From: Oscillospiraceae bacterium | GTDB taxonomy: Bacteria > Bacillota > Clostridia > Oscillospirales > Oscillospiraceae | Reading direction: 5' to 3' | NCBI GenBank assembly: GCA_017400415.1 | Contig: JAFPTE010000017.1 | Span: 1-8,061 of the forward strand | Length of the DNA stretch: 8,061 bases | Shown here: positions 3,749 to 8,061 of the stretch, in pieces | Layout of the letters: every line of letters starts with the position of its first letter | How positions within the stretch are numbered: the first letter of the stretch is position 1 | Made by a program: the position numbers and the translations under genes | The notes under the pieces: generated by a model | What the model saw: the letters and a program-made list of their open reading frames with translations, nothing else | Database searches by the model: none | Told to the model about the DNA's origin: nothing

Positions 3749-6739
3749 ATGGGCAAGCTCCTTTGGAAAACCGCAATACTTCTGCTGCTGGTGCTGGCGG
3801 TGCCTCTGGGTACCGTCCTTTCGGCGTTCCTCATTCCGGCCCAGTTTGACCTGACCTATTACGGCCAGCTGCCCCGGATGTTCGACAGGCTCCGGGACGC
3901 CCGGGGGCCCAAGCTCATTCTGGTGGGCTCCAGCGGCATAGCCTTCGGCGTGAATACCGAGCTTCTGCAGCAGGAGCTGCCCCAGTACACGGTCTGCCCC
4001 TTCGGGCTCTACGGCTCCATCGGCACCAAGGCCATGATGGACCTGAGCCGGGTGAACATCGCCGAAGGGGACCTGGTGGTGCTGCTGCCGGAGACCGGGC
4101 CCCAGACCCTTTCCCTGTACTTTAACGGCGAGAGTCTCTTTATGGCCACGGACAACCGGCCCGATATGCTCCGCTGGGCGGACGTGCACGATTTCGGCAG
4201 CCTTATGGAGGCCCTGCCCGGATACCTGAGCCAGAAGTACGAAATATACAGGTCCGGCGAAAAGCCGGACCCCTCCGGAGTGTACGCCCTTTCCTCCTTC
4301 GACGAAAACTGCAATATGATCTACCCCCGGCCCTGCAACATCATGCAGGGGGGCTATGCCCCCACGGACCTGGTGTCCTTCGATCCGGCCATTGTGGCCG
4401 ATGATTTTCTGCAGTACGTAAACGAATATGACCGCTTTGTAAGAAGCCGGGGGGCCCGGCTGGTCCTGGGCTTTGCCCCGGTGAACGGCGGGGGCCTGGC
4501 GGCGGATTTTGAGGTAAACACCCCGGAAAAGTTCCGGGAACACCTGGAAGCGGGCCTTTCCTGCCCGATTATAGGCACACCGGAGACCTATATTCTTGAC
4601 AAGGAGTGGTTTTACGACTCCAACGTCCACTTGAACACCCCCGGCTCCGTCCTCTATACCTCCCTGCTTGCCCGGGATATAAAGGCCTACCTGGGGGACC
4701 GGAGCCCCGTCACCATCGAAATCCCCGAAAAGCCCGCCCTGCCCGGCCAGGAGCAGACTGCGCCCCAGGAGGACACAGGTCTGTTCACCTTCACGGACGG
4801 GGAAAACGGCCTTCTTATCTCCGGCCTTACGGCGGAGGGCCTCCGGCAGACGGAGCTGACCCTGCCCCAGGCCCGGGGGGACCAGGCCATCGTCGGCATA
4901 ACCGCCCACGCCCTGGATGGGGCGGACAGGCTCCGGATTCTCCGCCTGGGCCCCAACATCCGCTCCCTGGAAAACGGCATCTTCCGGGACTGCGTAAGCC
5001 TGGAGGAGATTTACATGGCTCCCGGCCAGGAGCCCTCCCGGTGCCAGGTGAACCCCGGCGGCGGCCTTCTGGACGGGGCCGACAAGGCGAAAATCTACGT
5101 GGAGCGCAGCCGCCTGAACGACTATATCTTTGACTACTTCTGGTCCCGGTACGCCGCCCGCATCTTCCCCTACGGCCAGGAGCCCCAGGCCCCTGACCCC
5201 GTAACGCCGCCGGAGCCCGTGACGCCGGACCCGCCGCTCCAGCCGGAGGGCACCACGGTGGCCTACCACCTGGAGAGCGTGGAGACGGACGCCGTATCCA
5301 CCGAAATCTATCCCCGGGTGAACACCCGGACGGCGGCCCAGGTGGAGTATCGGCAGAAGGGCTTCACCCTTCTGGGCTGGAGTATGAGCCCGGAGGGCGG
5401 GGACATCATAGGTCTGGGCAGCCGCATAACCGTTGCGGAAAATGAGAGAACGGACCTTTGGCCCGTCTGGGCAGCCTGGGAAAAGGCGGAGAGCTTTGCC
5501 TATATCCTCATTGACGAGAGCGAGACTGCCCGCCTGTGCGAGGACTTCACCCTGCCCGAGGGCCTCAAAAACGAATCGGACAAAAAGGCCGCCGTCATCA
5601 CCGGCTATACCGGCACGGCGGGAAGCCTTATAATCCCCGGGGAGCTGGGGGGCTTTCCGGTGAAGGGCATTGCGGAGAACGCCTTCCGGGGGGCGGAGAT
5701 GACGGAGGTCACCCTGCCGGATTCCATAGTCTGGATAGGCGAAAAGGCCTTCGCCGACTGCAAAGGCCTCGCCTCCCTCCGGCTTTTTGACGGCATAGAG
5801 CGCATGAGCGCCACGGCCTTTGACGGCTCCCCGGTGAAGACCCTGCACATGAACGCCCTGACGCCCGCCCTGTACGGCCAGGAGGAGAACGGCCAGGTGG
5901 CCAACAAGCTGGAAATGCTCATCAACCGGCAGAGCAGCAAGCCCAAGCTGGTGCTGTTCGGGGGCTGCAGCCTCTGGTACGGCGTGAACGCCGCAGACCT
6001 GCAGAGCGCCCTTCACAGCCGCTATGAGGTTTACAACATGGGCGTTCTGGGTGGCCTCTGCGCCACCTTCCAGCTGGATCTTATAATGCCCTACCTGAAC
6101 GAGGGGGACGTGCTGGTCCACGTGCCGGACCCGACCTCCATCTATCAGCTTCTGGGCAACGATTCCGTGGATTACCGCTTCTTCTTCTCGCTGGAGCAGA
6201 ACTATGACCTCATCGCCCAGGTGGATCTGACCCGTCTCAGGAGCGTCTTCCCCTCCCTGGGGGAGTTTTTCGCCACCAAGACCAGACTGATAGCCTCCGG
6301 CGCAGTGAATGAAGGCTACTTCCTCCGTATGACAGACTGCTCAGACCACGGCGACCTGACCCGGTACCGTCATCCGGGCAATCCGGAGGAGCTGGACAAC
6401 CTGCCCCTGGTGGAGAGCGACGAGCTGATGAATCACTCCAGGGCAAAGGAAAATATACCCAATTACTACAAGGCCATTGCGGATAAGGGCGTCCGGGTCT
6501 TCTGGGCCAGCGGTCCCATTGCCAGGGGCCGGGCGGACGGGCAGGCTGCAGCCCAGCTTCAGGAGTCCCTGGGCGAGATAATCCGCACAACGGATGCGCC
6601 GGTCCGGGTCGTTATGACGGTGCCCCAGGCCACCATGGAGGACTACTTCTTCTACGATACGCCCTACCACCTCTCCAGCGTGGGCGCCAGCGAGTACACC
6701 TCCCTCCTGTCGGAGGCCCTGCGGTCCCTGCTTAAGTGA
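3749..6739 (+). CDS. Membrane-anchored tandem SGNH acyl-transfer/esterase protein with LRR and InlB-type modules
   Basis: This is a 996-residue protein, over twice the size of a DltD-type partner. Order: signal-anchor helix about 5-29; SGNH domain 1 about 51-315 (VGSSGIAFGVN with S62; FYDSNVHLN with D290 and H294); LRR_5/BspA-like segment about 342-473 (repeat cores at 388 and 411); proline-rich linker 478-501; InlB-type B-repeat about 502-577 (GW at 543-544, terminal W571/W574); second LRR segment about 583-714 (AF cores at 645, 667 and 690, a 22-23-residue period); SGNH domain 2 about 730-996 (FGGCSLWYGVN with C740/S741; FYDTPYHLS with D970 and H974). The two SGNH domains are recognisably duplicated. 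SGNH partners of MBOATs act outside the membrane, transferring acyl groups to, or hydrolysing them from, glycans. The LRR and InlB modules are typical of surface proteins and may bind polymer or partner. ATG start at 3749 follows GAGG overlapping the MBOAT stop. Domain positions are by eye. Confidence 0.88.
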   Translation: MGKLLWKTAILLLLVLAVPLGTVLSAFLIPAQFDLTYYGQLPRMFDRLRDARGPKLILVGSSGIAFGVNTELLQQELPQYTVCPFGLYGSIGTKAMMDLSRVNIAEGDLVVLLPETGPQTLSLYFNGESLFMATDNRPDMLRWADVHDFGSLMEALPGYLSQKYEIYRSGEKPDPSGVYALSSFDENCNMIYPRPCNIMQGGYAPTDLVSFDPAIVADDFLQYVNEYDRFVRSRGARLVLGFAPVNGGGLAADFEVNTPEKFREHLEAGLSCPIIGTPETYILDKEWFYDSNVHLNTPGSVLYTSLLARDIKAYLGDRSPVTIEIPEKPALPGQEQTAPQEDTGLFTFTDGENGLLISGLTAEGLRQTELTLPQARGDQAIVGITAHALDGADRLRILRLGPNIRSLENGIFRDCVSLEEIYMAPGQEPSRCQVNPGGGLLDGADKAKIYVERSRLNDYIFDYFWSRYAARIFPYGQEPQAPDPVTPPEPVTPDPPLQPEGTTVAYHLESVETDAVSTEIYPRVNTRTAAQVEYRQKGFTLLGWSMSPEGGDIIGLGSRITVAENERTDLWPVWAAWEKAESFAYILIDESETARLCEDFTLPEGLKNESDKKAAVITGYTGTAGSLIIPGELGGFPVKGIAENAFRGAEMTEVTLPDSIVWIGEKAFADCKGLASLRLFDGIERMSATAFDGSPVKTLHMNALTPALYGQEENGQVANKLEMLINRQSSKPKLVLFGGCSLWYGVNAADLQSALHSRYEVYNMGVLGGLCATFQLDLIMPYLNEGDVLVHVPDPTSIYQLLGNDSVDYRFFFSLEQNYDLIAQVDLTRLRSVFPSLGEFFATKTRLIASGAVNEGYFLRMTDCSDHGDLTRYRHPGNPEELDNLPLVESDELMNHSRAKENIPNYYKAIADKGVRVFWASGPIARGRADGQAAAQLQESLGEIIRTTDAPVRVVMTVPQATMEDYFFYDTPYHLSSVGASEYTSLLSEALRSLLK
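3899..4693 (+). repeat. Intragenic SGNH duplication, copy 1
   Basis: Residues about 51-315 of the 996-residue protein. Shared with copy 2 at the protein level: KL(I/V)L opening; (F/Y)GVN after the nucleophile region; EGD(L/V) then VxxxP(E/D); and the C-terminal block FYD(S/T)xxHL(N/S)xxGxxxYTSLL. The distance from the opening K to the last L of YTSLL is 253 residues here and 255 in copy 2, so both are full-length domains. The DNA itself has diverged, so the duplication is old. Confidence 0.75.
4772..5890 (+). other. Inserted LRR / proline linker / InlB-type module between the two SGNH domains
   Basis: This encodes residues about 342-714. The leucine-rich repeats are of the BspA (LRR_5) kind, with cores ending AL (388-389) and IF (411-412) in the first block and AF at 645, 667 and 690 in the second. 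Between them are a PxP-rich linker (478-501) and a single Listeria-Bacteroides/InlB-type B-repeat with its GW and terminal W residues. These modules are usually found on secreted or surface adhesins; here they separate two enzyme domains. Confidence 0.7.
5936..6736 (+). repeat. Intragenic SGNH duplication, copy 2 (Cys at the nucleophile position)
   Basis: Residues about 730-996, ending one codon before the stop. Ungapped alignment with copy 1 pairs K733 with K55, G738 with G60, C740 with S62, S741 with G63 and N747 with N69. D970 and H974 pair with D290 and H294, and YTSLL at 983-987 with 303-307. The acid-base pair is kept. The nucleophile is either C740 or a shifted S741. Confidence 0.75.
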
Positions 6740-6764
6740 GCGGAACAGGTTGCAAAACTCCGCT
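6739..6764 (+). repeat. Weak inverted repeat at operon end, overlapping the obg promoter
   Basis: AGCGGA (6739-6744) and TCCGCT (6759-6764) are perfect 6-bp inverted copies around a 14-nt loop, starting on the last base of the SGNH stop codon and followed by TTTATCT. The stem is short and the U-run poor, so it would be a weak terminator at best. It also spans the -35 box of the obg promoter. Either role, or chance, is possible. Confidence 0.25.
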
Positions 6765-6778
6765 TTATCTGCTACAAT
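6750..6778 (+). promoter_or_regulatory. obg promoter (extended -10)
   Basis: TTGCAA (6750-6755), a 17-bp spacer and TACAAT (6773-6778) with TG at 6770-6771 form an extended -10 promoter. Predicted start is near 6785, giving a leader of only about 24 nt before the obg ATG at 6809. This lets obg be expressed independently of the upstream operon. Confidence 0.68.
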
Positions 6779-6808
6779 GGGCAAAAACCAGCCGGAAAGG
6801 AACAGAAA

Positions 6809-8061
6809 ATGTTTGTTGACAAAGCCACAATCGAGATAAAGGCCGGCAAGGGCGGCGACGGCGCCGTGGCCTTCCACCGGGAAAAATACGTGGCCGCCGG
6901 GGGACCCGACGGCGGCGACGGAGGCCGGGGCGGAAACGTGGTCCTGGCGGCGGACGACAACATGTCCACCCTCATGGACTTCCGCTACAAGCGCAAGTAT
7001 ACAGCGGAAAACGGGGCCGACGGCTCCGGCAAGCGCTGCTCCGGTAAGGACGGGGCGGACCTTATCATAAAAGTTCCCGTGGGCACCCTGGTCCGGGACG
7101 CCGACTCCGGCGCAGTCATGGCGGATATGACCGCCGGCAGCACCTTCATAGCCGCCAAAGGGGGCCTGGGGGGCTGGGGCAACAGCCATTTCGCCACCCC
7201 CACAAGGCAGGTGCCCCGGTTTGCAAAGCCCGGCCTTAACGGGGTCTCCCGCCGCATCACCCTGGAGCTGAAGCTCCTGGCGGACGTGGGCCTGGTGGGC
7301 TTCCCCAACGTGGGCAAATCCACCCTGCTCTCCGTTGTGAGCAAGGCCCGGCCCAAGATTGCAAATTACCACTTCACCACTCTCTTCCCCAACCTGGGCG
7401 TTGTGTACGCCGGGGAGGGCCGCTCCTTCGTCATGGCGGATATTCCCGGCATAATCGAGGGCGCCGGCCAGGGCGCCGGCCTGGGCCACGATTTCCTGCG
7501 GCACATTGACCGCTGCCGCCTGCTGGTCCACGTGGTGGATGTCTCCGGCTGCGAGGGCCGGGACCCCATCGACGACTTTGAGAAGATAAACGCCGAGCTG
7601 GCGGTTTACTCCCAGGCTCTGGCCTCCCGGCCCATGATAGTGGCCGGCAACAAGTGCGACATCGCCTTGCCGGAGCAGGTGGAGGCCCTGCGGAAACACG
7701 TAGAGGACCGGGGCTGCGCCTTCTTCCCCATCTCCGCTGCCGCCCATGAGGGAGTGGGGCTCCTGACGGACGAGATAAGCCGCCGCCTTACCCAGCTGCC
7801 CCCCATCAAGGTCTTCGAGCCCGATTTTGTGGAGCCGGAGGCGGACCTGGGGGACGGGGAGCCTGATATTTCCCGCGAGGACGGGGTCTGGTACGTGGAC
7901 GGAGGCTGGGTGGACCGGCTGGTCCGCAGCACCAACTTCTCCGACTATGAGTCCCGCATGCACTTTGACCGCGTCATGCGCTCCCGGGGCCTCTTCGATA
8001 AGCTGGAGGAGCTGGGCGTCAGCGAGGGCGACACCGTAAACGTCTGCGGCATGGAGTTCGA
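6809..8061 (+). CDS. obg: Obg/CgtA family ribosome-assembly GTPase (runs off right edge)
   Basis: Obg is an essential GTPase that binds the 50S subunit and links ribosome maturation to GTP/ppGpp levels. The frame is open from ATG 6809 to the window end, 417 codons, so only a few C-terminal residues should be missing. The glycine-rich Obg fold spans about 1-158 (KGGDGAVAFHREK, GGPDGGDGGRGG, SHFATPTRQVPRFAKPG). The G domain has Walker A GFPNVGKST at 164-172, switch-I FTTLFPNLG, DIPG at 211-214, NKCD at 281-284 and SAA at 309-311. An OCT-type C-terminal domain follows from about 340 (WVDRLVRSTNFSDYES). This three-domain order is specific to Obg. AAAGGA (6796-6801) sits 7 nt before the ATG. In the Obg fold, L120 and W123 replace the more usual basic residues of the GGKGGRGN stretch. 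The usual neighbours rplU-rpmA are absent upstream. Confidence 0.97.
   Translation, partial: MFVDKATIEIKAGKGGDGAVAFHREKYVAAGGPDGGDGGRGGNVVLAADDNMSTLMDFRYKRKYTAENGADGSGKRCSGKDGADLIIKVPVGTLVRDADSGAVMADMTAGSTFIAAKGGLGGWGNSHFATPTRQVPRFAKPGLNGVSRRITLELKLLADVGLVGFPNVGKSTLLSVVSKARPKIANYHFTTLFPNLGVVYAGEGRSFVMADIPGIIEGAGQGAGLGHDFLRHIDRCRLLVHVVDVSGCEGRDPIDDFEKINAELAVYSQALASRPMIVAGNKCDIALPEQVEALRKHVEDRGCAFFPISAAAHEGVGLLTDEISRRLTQLPPIKVFEPDFVEPEADLGDGEPDISREDGVWYVDGGWVDRLVRSTNFSDYESRMHFDRVMRSRGLFDKLEELGVSEGDTVNVCGMEF

Noticed and set aside
3725..6121. 798-codon open frame on the minus strand, antisense to the SGNH gene
   Set aside because: Its translation is low-complexity in G, A, H, V and Q, lacks recognisable motifs, and the plus frame has clear SGNH and LRR domains. 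Long antisense frames are expected in GC-rich coding DNA.
6341..7963. 540-codon minus-strand frame over the end of the SGNH gene and obg
   Set aside because: It crosses a plus-strand intergenic promoter and lies opposite an unmistakable Obg protein; no family resemblance was seen.
1..8061. CRISPR arrays, insertion sequences, tRNA or rRNA genes
   Set aside because: I saw no regularly spaced direct repeats, transposase motifs, terminal inverted repeats or tRNA-like sequences on either strand.

Overview
The window is GC-rich and looks chromosomal. It carries two core genes, rpsO (ribosomal protein S15, cut at the left edge, minus strand) and obg (ribosome-assembly GTPase, cut at the right edge, plus strand). 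Between them sits a four-gene plus-strand operon. GC-rich codon use, strong Shine-Dalgarno sites with TTG/GTG starts, S15 and Obg sequences of Firmicutes type, and InlB-type and BspA-type surface repeats suggest a gut-type Clostridia, perhaps Oscillospirales. That placement is inference from style; no taxonomic marker was searched.

Layout: 1-121 is the S15 N-terminus (minus). 122-250 is its leader and a sigma-A-type promoter; the leader contains a segment complementary to its own Shine-Dalgarno. 251-480 is a divergent control region. It has a perfect-consensus promoter firing left, a possible 18-codon ORF behind it, a perfect 7-bp inverted repeat, and an extended -10 promoter firing right. 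481-532 is the operon leader, with a 10-bp hairpin that buries the first gene's ribosome-binding site. Then follow an AMP-forming acyl ligase (533-2011), an 80-residue three-helix membrane protein (2029-2271), an AlgI/DltB-type MBOAT acyltransferase (2268-3740) and a 996-residue membrane-anchored protein (3749-6739). The last carries two SGNH acyl-transfer/esterase domains separated by leucine-rich-repeat and InlB-type modules. A short intergenic with an extended -10 promoter leads to obg (6809 to the end).

Inferred job of the operon: the cytosolic ligase activates a carboxylic acid, the MBOAT passes the acyl group across the membrane, and the extracytoplasmic SGNH protein transfers it to (or removes it from) a surface polymer. 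This is the logic of dltABCD and of alginate or peptidoglycan O-acetylation. The ligase is not of DltA type and no acyl-carrier gene is present, so the donor is probably an acyl-CoA or an acyl chain on a carrier encoded elsewhere. The best candidate for something undescribed is the last protein: an internal duplication of the whole SGNH domain with surface-binding repeat modules inserted between the copies. The second copy has Cys where the first has its predicted nucleophilic Ser.
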